NCBI GenBank assembly: GCA_037576195.1
Contig: CM075104.1
Coordinates: 25,684,211 to 25,748,210 of the forward strand
Origin: Phytoseiulus persimilis
Taxonomy: Eukaryota; Arthropoda; Arachnida; Mesostigmata; Phytoseiidae
DNA length: 64,000 nt
Direction: 5' to 3'
A program made the position numbers and the translations under genes. The notes below the pieces were generated by a model. It ran no database searches. It saw only the letters and a program-made list of their open reading frames with translations, and was not told the origin of the DNA. Numbering within the stretch: position 1 is the stretch's first letter; every line of letters starts with the position of its first letter. This document shows, one piece after another, positions 9,943 to 21,525 of the stretch.

Positions 9943-12900
9943 CTTATAGTGAGAACGTGGACGCGCGCGCGTTTTCTTTCTCGTTCGCTGGTTACGGTAG
10001 ATCCAATCGTCGAAGTTCTCGAGCAGCGGCCAAGTTGGTGGACGTCGGAAAAAAACTGATGGCGAGACGGTTCTTAATCATAATGGCCGGTTCCCGGACG
10101 GAATAAACATTCTCTTATTTTATTATTGCACCATGGCTAAACGCCTATCCTGGTATTTTATACCGGGCAATGATGAGGACTTCTCAGCCATGTGATTGTT
10201 TTTTATCGTATGCTATCTCGTCCTATCATGTTTCGGGCATTATTGTCTCCCTGACCGGGGTCTACCTCCTACCGGAAACACGATGATTCGCGAAAATGCA
10301 CAGTCAATACGAGTATGCGGTCGGCTTGGGAGACGTCTTCCCAAACGCGAGCTGTCGGGGCAAGGGTTCATTGTCTATCTCAAGCCTTGCTTTGGCTCGT
10401 TTCGTGTCAAGTGTGCAACTCGGTTCCTGTGAGTTGCGCCACTGGCATCCGAATGCCTCGGCTGCGCGAGCTTGGAATACGCATGACTCGTACTTTCGGC
10501 CCTTTTTTTGTCGCTAGGTTGAACGAAGTCCGCATCGAAGCTCAGAAAACCCTGCATTCCGGCACTTCTTCTCGCATTAGAGAAAAGTGCCCCGAAGAAG
10601 ATGAGCGAAATTCTTCTCGAAGTACTGTAACACGCGCTCGCTGCATCCCTAGCAGCGGCTTCCTGACTTTTCCGCCCGAGCGGCGCGTTTGGCAAGAGGA
10701 GTCGTTCGACCAGTTTACGATTCGAGGAGTCCTTGGTGTGTAACGAGTGATTTGTTAGAGGCATTCCGAACTCGGACTTCGCCGACTGATTTCGAATTTG
10801 AGGGTTTCTGGTTGGCAGACTACGAGCGCGCAGACTGTACGTGCCGCGCGGATGAAATCTTCGCTTGGGTGGAATTCTGATCATGAGCCGCTTACTCGTT
10901 TTCCGTCCGGAGCATCCGGATCGCTTCTGGCATCCCGTTCTAACCGTAAACCTGGATCGGGCTCTCGAAATCACAATTCCTGGAAGTGCGCCTCATGCTG
11001 CACTCGGAAACGCCAAAAATAAACTTTTCATGAAATTCAATCCCAGTCGTTTTGAAAGGCGTCTGCAACAGCGACCGACGTTCGAATGCTCTCGAGTTCT
11101 AGAATGAATTCTTCTGGTGCGCGAGCCTGTGTACATTGAAGGACGACGAATGTCACACGGCCATACGCGCACACAGTGGGTCATGGTGTCGCTGTGCCGG
11201 TTCGATTCACCGAATGCACTATTCCAACCGGTTTGGGCAAAATTATTGAAAAATGAGGCCGCCGCAAGAAAGGGTTTCTGGATTTTCTCCGGACTCGCGC
11301 CGCCGTTTACACCGCACTACGCACCGCCGTTAACGCGCCCGTCGACGTCTAGGTGTCTGAGGTGGCTTGCATAAGAGTGAACCCGATCGCAGCTCGCCTA
11401 CAGCCCACCTGCGAACGACGTCGTCGCCGGTCGCATGAGCAGCCTAATAGAATTAGTTGATTATATTTTTGAGACGAAAATTAATTGAGTGATTCCCTGA
11501 CATACTGATCATAAATAATTCCAGTCGGCTTGCCCTGGCCAACGGTGTCCCGCTGGAACCGACGGGCGAGCGAGCGAGCGAAGGGATTGGCTGGTTCGGA
11601 ATGACGATGATCATGACTTTTTCTCCCCTCGTCTGGTAAATGAGTGCTTTAAAATTCAATGCATTAGCAAGTTGGCTTCGTACGTTGCTTCGACCTCCTC
11701 TTTTTCTCTGTTCTCCTCCCGCTAACCGGCGGTGAATGTTTGACCCACTGAATCGCTTCGGGTCGATTTGACGTCGACGGCAACAGCGTACGTAGAAGGT
11801 AACCTGTGCAGTTTAAACACCTCGGCGCTCGTTCCACCAGATGGAAGAAAACGAGCTAAACAACATGACGACGACACCGAGCGCGGTGGAAGGATCGGGC
11901 GCCTCGCGTTTAATTTCCCTCGTGGAGCCAACAACCGTAGAGCGAAGTCAGCATTGATCGGCAATGTCGGGATTTTCGGAATCGAACGTCCCTCGGTCTT
12001 CCATATCGCTGGTTCACGGAAGGAACGCTGTTCGGCGACGGGTGATGAAATGAATCATCCCAGGTGCTGTTCAATATTCGATCGTTTTCGCCTCTGTGAT
12101 CACCAGTGGACCCGGAAATAATTGACATCCCCGCAGTGTTCAGATTTCATGGATATCTCTGGTTGGCGATGTCGTTGGTGGCCTATCACTATAATGGGCT
12201 CGGCTGTAAGGGAAGTCACACGGAGCTGTGGTGGCGACGGCGGCGCCGTTCTCCCGGTCTTATTTTCCCTGGCGTCCCCCGAAAGACGCCTCTGATTGTC
12301 ATGAGAAATGCCGGAGACTTTTGTGTGGTCCCCTGCTCGCTCAGAACGTTTGTCTGTCTGCCCTTACATCGAGCCATCCGTCCGCTGGGCTGAGATTCTC
12401 CCCTTCCGATCGGAAGCCGGCGTCTTGTCCGTAATGGGCGTCGTGTCAAAGACAATACCCCAACACCCATTCACCTGAAGTGCGCTGTCCCTTCGCTGCG
12501 AGCGAGTGTGCCCGCCACCTTTTGCCCACAAATCCGAACAGAACTCTCACGGCCGGCGGGCACCGCCACGCCAAGCTCGCATATTCTCCATCGGCAACTG
12601 CGGTTTCGCACTCGCTCACGCAATCGAAGAATTATTGGTGACACTGCTCACCAGAGTGTCAGATTGCTGATCCGCCACCAGACCGCCGAGGCCGACCACC
12701 TATCGAAACTCGAGACGTTCCGTGGCCGACTCACACAAGCGCGCACACTGCCCCTCGCCATCTTGATGAGCGATTGAACGAATTCCGTCCCTTCGCGAGC
12801 GGCGGCAGCAACAGTGCCACCGGTTCTCACGGCATTTTCAAACGAGCGAGACGCGGATTTCACCAACAAGGGACGCCGACGATAATCTAGAACTAGTTCT

Positions 12901-13480
12901 GCAAGTCTGGTTGGCTGCACCTTGTTTGGTCGCCCGTTCACCTAAGAATCCGACTTCAGCGGATTTGCATCGGCCGCCGAGACCCTTCCAAAGTTTTTTT
13001 CTGCGGCAAATACCTCGTCGTCTTCGTGGCCGCGTCTAACGAGCAATCAGGAATCAAAGAGAATCACTCTGGGAAGCGCGGGATTCATCTTAGGGCTCGA
13101 GTCGGGAATCCCACGGGCCAGGCGGTGCTGCAACGCGGCGTTCCGGAAGCCCGTCCCGAGAACCTGCGAAAATGTCCTGCGACGAGACAGAGAGGAAGCG
13201 GGACCGTAGGAAGGCGAGAAAAGACATAGAAGCCTGCGGAGAATAACGATTCTCGCGCAGTGCAATTTTGGGCTCCAGTGGCCTGATAAGAGCGTCCTCG
13301 CGGACCGTTGCGAGAGCTTGTCGTAATCCAGCGGGTGGCAAGCTGCCTCCTCCCCGAGCGAGCGAGCGACCTACCTAGGGCCTGGATGATCCAAACTCTC
13401 CGCGGAATCTCATATAAGAAAGCACCGTCAACGACAGAGCGGCAGCGGCGGCGGCGATACTCTCTTAGTTTGACCCGGCC
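9943..13480. other. Intergenic or intron, nothing firm
   Basis: A TATA-like CATATAAGAA occurs at 13411. A GCGAGCGAGCGAG-type simple repeat lies at 11567-11580 and again near 13355. A small stem (TGGTAT/ATACC) occurs near 10150-10165. An AATAAAC word at 10104 could be a poly(A) signal, but nothing upstream is firmly coding on the + strand. Confidence 0.38.
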
Positions 13481-13623
13481 CTAATCGACTGGAGACCGAC
13501 CGACCGCACGCTCTGTTAGAACGATGGCTGAATTTTGCTCCGGTCCTCTCATGCAGCTTATCGGGTCACTCCAAAGATTGTTCAGCTGCGCCAGGGGGCG
13601 AGCCGCCGGCTTGCTGCCCGCTG
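13481..13623 (-). CDS. Candidate terminal exon, minus strand
   Basis: On the minus strand CTGATCCCCCCTCCCTCCCTTG is followed by CACCTGCCAGCAG, a tandem NAGNAG acceptor. One frame then stays open for 47 codons to TAG at 13481-13483, with G at 16 of 47 first positions. Residues such as LAQLNNLWSDPISCMRG look like protein. No upstream partner exon is assigned and no family is recognised. Confidence 0.2.
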
Positions 13624-13798
13624 CTGGCAGGTGGAGTTTCAAGGGAGGGAGGGGGGATCAGAGCGGGAGCGAAAGCTTGGAAGGGAATAGAGATTGATTA
13701 GAGTGAACGTAAAGTCATTCCAGAGCGAGCTTCTACTCAGCCAGCGCTCGCTCACGGCTAAAGGCTCATCAGAAAAGCGGTGCGGCGTCTTCTTTCAG

Positions 13799-13924
13799 GC
13801 GCTCGACGGAGCACGCAGTGTAGAAGAAAGGTCTGTTTCAACCTGGCGGCCTCAAAGTCAGCCGGCTCGCATACTCATTGAAAAAGAAAACAAAAACTGG
13901 TTTTGTGTGCTGAGTTCATGCTGC
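13799..13924 (+). CDS. Candidate 126-base internal exon, phase 0 to 0
   Basis: The acceptor GCGTCTTCTTTCAG (ending 13798) and the donor TGC|GTGAGTCGG at 13925 are both near consensus. They enclose exactly 42 codons open in phase 0 at both ends, so the exon could be skipped without a frameshift. The peptide is polar with a basic and acidic stretch (RILIEKENKNWFCVLSSCC) and three cysteines at its end. I know no matching domain. Phases are compatible with the candidate exons at 2908-2990 upstream and 18974-19330 downstream, which would imply introns of about 10.8 and 5.0 kb. If the donor is not used the frame runs on to TGA at 13963. Confidence 0.37.
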
Positions 13925-14213
13925 GTGAGTCGGCACGCGAGGGCGAGAAAAAAAAAAATATGAGACAGGAGCTGTGATGGAGGATCGAGGCAAGGTTCTG
14001 GGAAGGACGGCCAGGAGCACGGCCAACGCACACACAAAGGACCGAGGGGCGCGATTCGCCCCCGGTCTGGCCGTTCGTCTCTCCATTTATTCATCTGTCG
14101 GTCCTCTCTTCGACAGCCAGCTAATCGACGGAGCCGACCACCCACTCGCAACAAATCAAATCGCTTGCGCTCATCCATTTCTCCTATGATTTACCCTCCG
14201 TCCGACATCAAAG

Positions 14214-14318
14214 TCACGGCCCTTGATCGCGGTAGGAAACAGCGACGTCCGGGGAGTCGTCTTTCGGGACGACCTTCCACGGGTGACTGTCGGCCGGACG
14301 ACGACGATGATATCGGGA
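14214..14318 (-). CDS. Candidate terminal exon, minus strand
   Basis: The minus-strand acceptor GCGCTCCGTTTTTCAG is followed in phase 0 by 34 open codons to TGA at 14214-14216. The residues (KVVPKDDSPDVAVSYRDQGP) look coding and favour G or C third positions. The same frame is also open upstream of the acceptor to 14615, so this could equally be the end of one longer chance frame. No known family. Confidence 0.2.
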   Translation of the reverse strand, partial: SRYHRRRPADSHPWKVVPKDDSPDVAVSYRDQGP

Positions 14319-14703
14319 CTGAAAAACGGAGCGCAGTTGTTTCTCGTTGAACGGGGTTTCTAGCGCGGCTGAGCAGAAGCGGGAGGAATTCTTTTGGATC
14401 GGGCCACGAACCGTACGTGCTCGGAAAGAGAGCAGAAATGAGATATGTTCACCGGGAGAGGAAGCCGAGATTGAAGCGATATGAAAGAAAGCCGACGGAA
14501 CGGCCCCGCGCTCGAACCTTCCGTCCGTAGCGTCGATCTGGCGCTGCGCGCCATCCCTGCGCGCTAGGCTCGCCCGAGTCGGCCGCGCTCGCCTGTTTTG
14601 AAATTGCAAAATCAATGGAGAAATTTAGATGGATGCCTGCCTGCGTGCGTGCCTGGAAGGACTAACTGCCGAGCCGGCTCTTTACGCTCCTACAAGTTGA
14701 GTT

Positions 14704-14727
14704 GAATCTCCCGCGCGGGGGAGATTC
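14704..14727. repeat. Inverted repeat with GC-rich loop
   Basis: GAATCTCCC (14704-14712) is repeated in reverse complement as GGGAGATTC (14719-14727) around GCGCGG. The whole is close to a 24-base palindrome with one bulged base. Confidence 0.7.
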
Positions 14728-15306
14728 TCCGCGACCGGTCGAGCGACCAACGCCGGTTCGAGAATGAAGAAGTTTCGAACTCATCGATTGAGGTGGGACA
14801 TGACCGCGTCCGGTTAGGCTGTCGGGGGGAGGGGGACCCCTTCGTCGGATGAGTCGAACTGAAACGAGCGCTGTTATCGATTCGGCGGCGTCCTCAACTA
14901 ATTTATGCGCACTCGATACATTGTGATGATGAAGCGCAAGCCGTGTACCGTAGGCTTCCGCCGTACTTTTCAGTCGGGCTCGGTCGCCGTTCGCCTGTTT
15001 TGTTAACGATAAGTAAACATTAGTACGGTTGTAAACGACTGTTTACAGTGACTCAACCCTCGCTCGCTCCGGTGTTGAGGAAGCTCAACAGCTGATTTTC
15101 GCTTTCTCGCTGCTTCAACAGATATTCCGGTGGAGTTTCGTGTCGAGTTCACGTTCGCTCCCGTTTACGGCGTCCTATTCCAGACAGCTGGCGCGAACCA
15201 TCGGCGGAGAAGGGGAGGAAGAAGAAGAAGATCTCGAACAGAAGCTCGTCGTCGTAGTCCGGCACACAGTTATATAATGCTGTATCATCGACAGTGGGGC
15301 AGAAGA

Positions 15307-15320
15307 GGGGGGGGGGGGGG
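15307..15320. repeat. G14 homopolymer
   Basis: Fourteen consecutive G residues on the + strand. It is one of nine such G/C runs in the window. Confidence 0.95.
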
Positions 15321-17138
15321 CATCGTTGCTCAGATGGCTCGCGAGCTTCTTGTCGTACCATTGTTCGGGAGACGCGACGACCCTACGCAACGTTCGGTGT
15401 CTGGCTTCACCATGAGAATTCACATTGCTCAATTGTAACCCCATAAATCAACACCGACCAACCAGAGACGAATGGTCTTTGTGTTCAACTTGTTGTCGGT
15501 AGGACACAATCGCCCCGGCAGTTCGTTGCGTCGGCTTGTTTGCGCACGAAGATTCTGCCGCCGCGACGACCGGGTGGCTGTCGCAGAAGATTATCTTCAG
15601 GTGCCGATTGTCTGTCGGAGCAACCGGCTGCGGAGCGGAACTAGTGCGATAGTTATGGTGGTCGATGGCGATCACTATCGAGCGGGCTGATTCGAAGCCA
15701 ACTGGGCCGACGTCGGACTTTAATTTGGCAGCGACTTCGCTTCGTTTTCAAGCCAACCCCTGATCTTCTCCGCTACGGCTCTGCTTTGGGGAGCGAGACG
15801 GAACTCGAGTCATCCTGCAAGTGATTGCGGAAAACCAGATTTCCTCTCTCGCGTTCGTCGCGGACGATCCGCGCTCAAACGACGCAACCCAATTGTGGCC
15901 AGGCGGAGGCGACCGCAGTTTGAGTTTTCCGATTGAAGTGAACATCGACACAGATTCACTGTTTCGGATCGCTCGATGGAAAAAAGAGGCGAGCTGATCG
16001 ACTGCAGCGAATTCACCGTAGTCGCCGTCTTCTGCTCGAGGTCGATACGAGCTCATGAACATAAGTCCCTATATGGCCCGGCGGACAGTATGTAGATGAC
16101 GTCAGCCAGACAGCCGTCTCCCCGAACCGAGGAGGCAATCTTCGGCGAGCTCGATGAACGATTTTATATTCGTGAGAGGAGTTCGGTCCCTCTACGTCGG
16201 GATCGCACTTTCACTTTGATGTAACCCGATCCTGAGAAGGGCCAATTAGAGCAGGGCCGAGTGTCCTTTTGCTCACTTGAGCCATTGAATGGCCGGCTCC
16301 GACAAGGACCTTCCCGCTTCTCTGCCTTTTAGCCATCACGGGCCGTTTCCAGTCAGCAATAATGTTTTGGTCCGGCCACCTCGATGCTACCGGCCGGTGT
16401 TCATGCTCACAAATGAAGGAAGCTCTCGCGGACGACCGCGCTTCAAGTCGACCGACTGTCTGAGCGACAGTCCAAGTGCCCGACCACAGTGATTCTCCTT
16501 CAGAGATACATTTTTCCCTTCCGCGTGACAAAGACGAAAAGAGAGAAATGTCCGACGACGAGCAGAGGACTCGACTTGAGAAGAGCAGAGACTGCGGAAG
16601 ACGTTGTCACTTCCATCGACTGGCTTTTCGTTCAATCACTCCCTTTTCGTTCGTGGCTCTTCCGTGCGCTCTTTGCCAGTTCTCGAAACGTGTCGCTTCA
16701 CTTTCGCAGCTCCTGTTACCTACTTTGCAGAAATTGAACTGTAGTGCCGCGCGTCCCCCTCTCCCGCTCGTCACAATCGCAACAAATCAATCAATCTGTC
16801 GGCCACTCGCTCAGTTGGTCGGCGAATGGCCGTGGAGTCGGTCCTCCACATCGGTCAGTATCGACAGTTGAGCGCTCGCGAATTTGATGCAGTCATTCCG
16901 ACTTCGATTCTGTTCGCAGCAACAAAAGACGGCCGATGCGGAAATAATAACGGGAAAATAACCGAAGATTCCGATGACACGGGAAAGTCGTTGGGAAAAG
17001 ATCCCTGATATCGGCGTAACGAGCGCCTGTGCGCCGCGGCCGACTCATGGGTCTCGAGAAATGTTTCCAGCAGCGGAACATTTCCTGGAGACAACGTAGA
17101 CATTCGTACGTAGCAAACTCACGATAGCGTCTGATCGG

Positions 17139-17597
17139 TTATTTCGTTGAGTTGGGATCTGGAGCGGCCGATGGAAGATAAACCTCGAAACAGATCCAGT
17201 ATCGGCTCGGGATCGAGATCCTCATGTTGCTCCCGAGCACGACTTCAGAGCCGGAGTCGAGGCTGAGATTGGAGATTCCAACAATCGTCCATGCCCGGCT
17301 CGACAAAGGGGGGGGGGGCGAGAACGGACGGAAGTGGGGCACATTCAAGAGCAGGCCAACCTCCCGCAGCACTTCGAGATGGTGCGCGAGCGCAGCGAAA
17401 CTTATGGCGTCTATATAATGCCCGCGGTTTTCGAGAATTTCAAGAATGCCTCTCCGACGAGCCGACGGCGCTCGTAACAGTGACTTCCAAGAGCATCTTT
17501 CCCGACCGAGACAGCCGCCTGTCTTGGCTCGGCGTTTCGACACCGTCCAGTTCATTAGGCTCGGTGAAAAACTGTCACAGTTTCCGTTCGCTGTCAA
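17139..17597 (-). CDS. Candidate second exon of a two-exon minus gene
   Basis: Immediately after GATGCTCAG the minus frame is open in phase 0 for 152 codons to TAA at 17139. The middle reads like a helical protein (ILEILENRGHYIDAISFAAL, then LREVGLLLNV). Joined to the exon at 17697-17798 in matching phase it would give about 186 residues. The intron of 99 bases has a GTAAAG donor and a poor pyrimidine tract. Against it, first-position G is only about 26%, and the frame crosses a C11 run read as prolines, which in this window usually marks non-coding DNA. No domain recognised. Confidence 0.2.
   Translation of the reverse strand: MTANGNCDSFSPSLMNWTVSKRRAKTGGCLGRERCSWKSLLRAPSARRRGILEILENRGHYIDAISFAALAHHLEVLREVGLLLNVPHFRPFSPPPPLSSRAWTIVGISNLSLDSGSEVVLGSNMRISIPSRYWICFEVYLPSAAPDPNSTK
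17308..17318. repeat. G11 homopolymer
   Basis: Eleven consecutive G residues on the + strand, inside a minus-strand open frame. Confidence 0.95.
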
Positions 17598-17696
17598 CTG
17601 AGCATCAAAATGCTGTACACGACTCCTTCTCGAGAGCGTGATACTTTCTCGTAAGCGTCTTGATCATGACGATTCTCGTCGGAACGGTCGCTTTAC

Positions 17697-17798
17697 CTTG
17701 ATCTTCCTCGGTCGGGTTGCCCATTCAATCATTTGTGCATTGATCGACATTCTTGCGAGTGAACGGAACCGGAGCCGAGTTTCCGCGACATTACGCAT
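17697..17798 (-). CDS. Candidate first coding exon, minus strand
   Basis: An ATG at 17796-17798, with an in-frame TAA two codons upstream, opens a 34-codon frame that ends exactly at the donor ATCAAG|GTAAAG. The residues (SINAQMIEWATRPRKIK) are compact and basic with no signal peptide. The exit phase 0 matches the open frame starting at 17597. The function is unknown and the model rests only on the signals described. Confidence 0.2.
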
Positions 17799-18973
17799 CG
17801 ATTACATCTGCGGAATAATAGTCGCTGGTGATCAGTGGCATCCACGTAATTCGGTGCGCCATTCAAGCGGCTGGTCAGGTAGCGCCAGGCTGTATAGGAG
17901 TCCCAGCCGTCTGTCATTCAGTGTGCGTCCGTTCTTGAGTAGCTGTCCGGTCCCAGTAGCTGCCTGAGGCCAACAACGAAAACAAGAAGAAAACGGAGCT
18001 CGGCAATCCGGAGGAACAAACGACGATTCCGGCGGGCGGGCGAGCGAGCGAACAAGTCGAGCCGAGTTGTGCATTTGCTGCCTGCTTGTTCAACGAACAT
18101 TTGTGGATGGCCCGGGGCAAACGCGGAGGCATCGTAGCTCGTGGGACCCAAACCGTCGTCAAAAGGGGCACGGCTTTCTTGTCGTCATCGTCTTGGTCAC
18201 TTTGTTTAGGTGCATCATCATCATCGACAACAATTTGTAGGCTTCGGTATTGAGCTCCGGCTCGACGAGTCTTCGCTGTTATTTTAGGTGTCGTAAACAC
18301 GAAAGATCGGTTCCTGCCAGCGAGCGACGGCTCGGTCGAACACAAGTCAATCCGAAGTTGTTTGTTATTTTTTCGGTTCCCTCACGAATCCCTAGCTCCC
18401 ATTTCTACCCATCCGCTCCGGGATGGAGCTTTTTTCGGAAGTGATTTCCTGGGGAGTTGTGCTGGCTGGCGGAGTTTTTCTTCGTTCGCTCTTCCCGCAA
18501 ACGCTACTCCGCACTAGGGGTCAAGAGCCAACTTTTCCCAATGAGCTCCCGAAAGCATCCGACAACAAACATTCAGTTTTCTCCGTCATTCGTTGGTGAA
18601 TATCGTTCACGGCCTTACCAAGCGAAGTCGAATGCTCAGACAGGTAGGGCCGTGCGAATCGAATTAGATAGAGTGGCGGTAGATGTTTTCCCATCAAACA
18701 TGTCTGATCGCGAGCGGCATCGACGCCCACACGATGAACCACCGCAAAGATAAGTCGGTGAGATTTTGTAACCGCTGCTCACCATGACTGCGAAGATGGC
18801 GATGATGATTCAATTGTTCGGCCAGAGCGAAAGCCTAGAAAGGAATTCGGTATCTGCTACCAGTGGGCATCTGTGAGGGGGGGGGGGGCGGCGATGTTTG
18901 TTTGTGAGTTGGTGGCTGGCTGTGTAACTGTGGTCTATTGCGCCGCTAATTGTGATTTCTCATATTGTTTCAG
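17799..18973. other. No gene; strong acceptor at the right end
   Basis: A G12 run lies at 18877-18888. The end of the stretch carries CTAAT (18946-18950), a pyrimidine tract and TTTCAG at 18971-18973. Confidence 0.45.
18877..18888. repeat. G12 homopolymer
   Basis: Twelve consecutive G residues, about 85 bases upstream of a strong 3' splice site. Confidence 0.95.
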
Positions 18974-19330
18974 GTAAGAATACGCGCCGATATCCTTTCT
19001 GTTGTTCCACTTCTTGGCTGTAGCGCTCTTGCCGACTCCGTTGGTCACGTAAGCTCTATGGCTGCGGAAGTGACGACACTCACCGTTGCCTCCTACAAAA
19101 CTATCGCTAACGCCTCGCGCGTGGTTCGTCTTCGTGTGACGGACCGGAGCGAAGCCAGATCGTCCACAATGAATCCAAAAAGCTCTCGGGACGACGCTCC
19201 AAAAGAAGGATGTTTGCCCATCAAGCATTTGATCGCGACTCCTGTTCTGCTCCCGGAGAACGCTTCCGCGTCGCCGAGTCGGGTTGTTGTTGCTGTAGGC
19301 ATCGTTGTTGCAGAGCACGAAGTGCGTTGA
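18974..19330 (+). CDS. Candidate coding exon with strong codon bias
   Basis: The acceptor is textbook: CTAAT branch 24 bases before CATATTGTTTCAG. Phase 0 is then open for 118 codons to TGA at 19328-19330. G stands first in 48 of 118 codons (41%) and purines first in about 65%, the pattern expected of translated DNA. The peptide has a hydrophobic stretch (ILSVVPLLGCSALADSVG) near its start and a valine-rich end (RVVVAVGIVVAEHEV). An in-frame ATG at 19058 could be a start if the upstream exon is untranslated. The first bases, GTAAGA, also make the site look like a recursive splice point. The longer minus-strand frame over the same bases shares codon boundaries and is probably its shadow. No family recognised. 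Confidence 0.42.
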   Translation, partial: VRIRADILSVVPLLGCSALADSVGHVSSMAAEVTTLTVASYKTIANASRVVRLRVTDRSEARSSTMNPKSSRDDAPKEGCLPIKHLIATPVLLPENASASPSRVVVAVGIVVAEHEVR

Positions 19331-21525
19331 GGTGAAAAGAATGAACTTCACGAAGACACTCGGAACCTCTCGGCGATCGAGCACGATTGGACCAGAACTT
19401 GGCAAACTAAAGGGGCTCCACTCGAATGTCCCTGAAGGCGGCGCGTGTGGGACGTTGTCGTCGTCGTCGTCGTTCGCTGCTTTTCCGACTCGTCGTTCAA
19501 CCCGGAAAGCAATTCGTCTTCTCAATTCGATCGTCGATGGGAGCCCCAGCCATAAGAGCTCGGAGGAGAACCTTAATACCAAAAGAGAAAAGACAGATGA
19601 AACGTTCAGGACACTCGACAAGATGGAGGTGACTACGATCGGCTTGCTTTACAGAGTGCCAAAGCTCGCAGCCGGGAACAGAGCTCTGCGAGCGTTTGAG
19701 AGGCTTGGGAGCCGATTCTAGAGCGAAAGCCTCCAAGACGGCCAGAACAGCGGGGAGAGGAAAGTTTTGAAGGGCTCAGGGGAGGTGCCGGCTATTCGGT
19801 CGTCAGCGGCTCGACGTTTCCTCTCCGGATCTCATTCGAGACTTTTTCCGCCCCAGTGGATAACCGGACAAGGCGATCGGATCAATCGGAACAAAATAGC
19901 GATCTGAACGATGTGCGAGCTTTCTCTCTCTCCCTCAAGCCTTCCTCGATCTTCCTCTGCGTAGCGGAGTTCGGGGCGGTTTCATTCACTGTTCTGCTCG
20001 GTTCCCTCCGCGTGCTCTGATGAGCCAAGTGACTTCCCGTGGAGTTGCCTGATCCGGCTCTGGATGTTCAATGCATTCATGATAGTCAACTGCTCGAATC
20101 GAGCTGGAAGGACTGTCGATCAGATCCGCAGGCGTTCGGTTGATGCGACCGGTCGCGGACTCAACATATTGGAAAGCACGAGGGAGCAATATGGCGGATG
20201 TCGAGCAAGAGGGAAAACTCACCGAATGAGTGTGTTTCGTAAGGAAATAAGAATACCAGCTGTAGGAGAAAATAAGTCCCCCGGCAGCCTGGCTGAGCTC
20301 CCTCTTCATGCGTTTTTCCTCCTGCGATTCCCCGGCCGCCGCCGCCGCCGTCGCCGCTATATAAGACGCAGACGGCGATGTTCGGAAAATTGTGGAATCT
20401 CTGAAATTCCTCCATATACAACTCGCATCCTACGACTCCCTACCATCTATGTTTGCTTTGCGTTGTGGAATTTCTACGAGGACGAGCAGCGGAATTCCTA
20501 CGACTCGGCTCGCAAAAACCAGCATCGGAGAAAGCCGCTTGCCGGGCGGCTGGCAGCCAACCGCGCACTCGTCCAGCTCGCGCGCTCATGTAGACTCCTG
20601 CGGGCGAGCCGGCTGGCTGCGAATGAGAGGACGAGGTCGCGACCGCAGAATATGGCTCCGCACAAACCTCTACAGGGAACGAAATAAGAAACAAAACACA
20701 CACTGACTCACACAAGAACGTACAGAAGCGAATTTCAACTCACATAAATTGCGACAGCGCTGCTGCTTCTCGCCATCTCCCTCGGCGTGATTTCCGTTCT
20801 GCCTTCGCGCCTCCTTCTGAACTTTTACTCTAATCCATTCGATCATTGATTGTTTCTCCGCGCCGGTGGAAGCGGTTCTGTGGACGCAGCGTGTTTGATC
20901 CCAGCAATGCTCTCGTTCCTCTTCTGGAGTCTCCACCGCGACGGAGCTCTACATAGATTCGCACCCGCTCGTCGCGGTCGGGCTCTTGATGACACGTCGG
21001 TCGGAACTCTGGTCTCCAACCATCTGGTGGCCTTTGTCGATCCGTCGGCATTTTTCGGGAACAACACTCCCGCCCGCCGAAAGTGCACGGGCGCGACATA
21101 ACTTATTGGGTCGGCTCGAAATTAGGCACGGAGCAGATGTCGGCGTCGTTACGAGTTACGGGCGGACGGATCGCTGGCTCGCGAACGCTCTTCCGCCCTC
21201 GATTCGTCTGTTGTTCCGCCCTCCCCCCCTCCCGCGCCGTCTCCCCATGTTCTCAAATGGGTGAACGTGTTGTCCTATGCCCGTATCAATATCTATTCCG
21301 CACGATATTAGCTGTGCTGCTTGGCAAACACAGCCACTTCCGCACTCCGCTGCCGAGAGGACGAGACACTCGGGGCGGCTACGCAGAATTGTTGCTCCCA
21401 CTGACTCGTTGGTCGGCGGTACTCGTTCCGCGCAGGCCAGTCTCGATCGCGCAAGAACAAGACGGCTCACTGTAAAATTTACAGAATCACGCCCGACGTT
21501 CCTTCCATTGCAACGCCTGGCTCAC
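19331..21525. other. Intergenic or intron with one TATA-like element
   Basis: Apart from the TATA box at 20358 and a GCC repeat just before it, I see no supported feature. Minus donor-like GGTGAGTG at 19083 and open frames around 20.4-20.7 kb are unconvincing. Confidence 0.35.
20358..20365 (+). promoter_or_regulatory. TATA-box-like element
   Basis: TATATAAG follows a GCC/CGC-rich stretch and would place transcription start near 20388. The first downstream ATG, at 20449, opens an 86-codon frame with no coding bias, so the product, if any, is uncertain. Confidence 0.3.

Larger units (their letters stand above)
14319..17138. other. No firm gene; repeats and a possible acceptor
   Basis: The stretch holds an inverted repeat (14704-14727), a G14 tract (15307-15320), a TATATAAT word at 15271, and a + acceptor-like CTACTTTGCAG at 16730 followed by 46 open codons with ordinary base usage. 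No promoter-gene pairing is convincing. Confidence 0.35.

Noticed and set aside
11196..11212. GGTTCGATTCACC resembling a tRNA B box
   Set aside because: The flanking bases do not pair as a T-stem, and no acceptor or anticodon stem fits.
18935..19621. Minus frame of 228 codons
   Set aside because: It shares codon boundaries with the + exon at 18974-19330, which has a better acceptor and higher first-position G. The minus frame is taken as its shadow.
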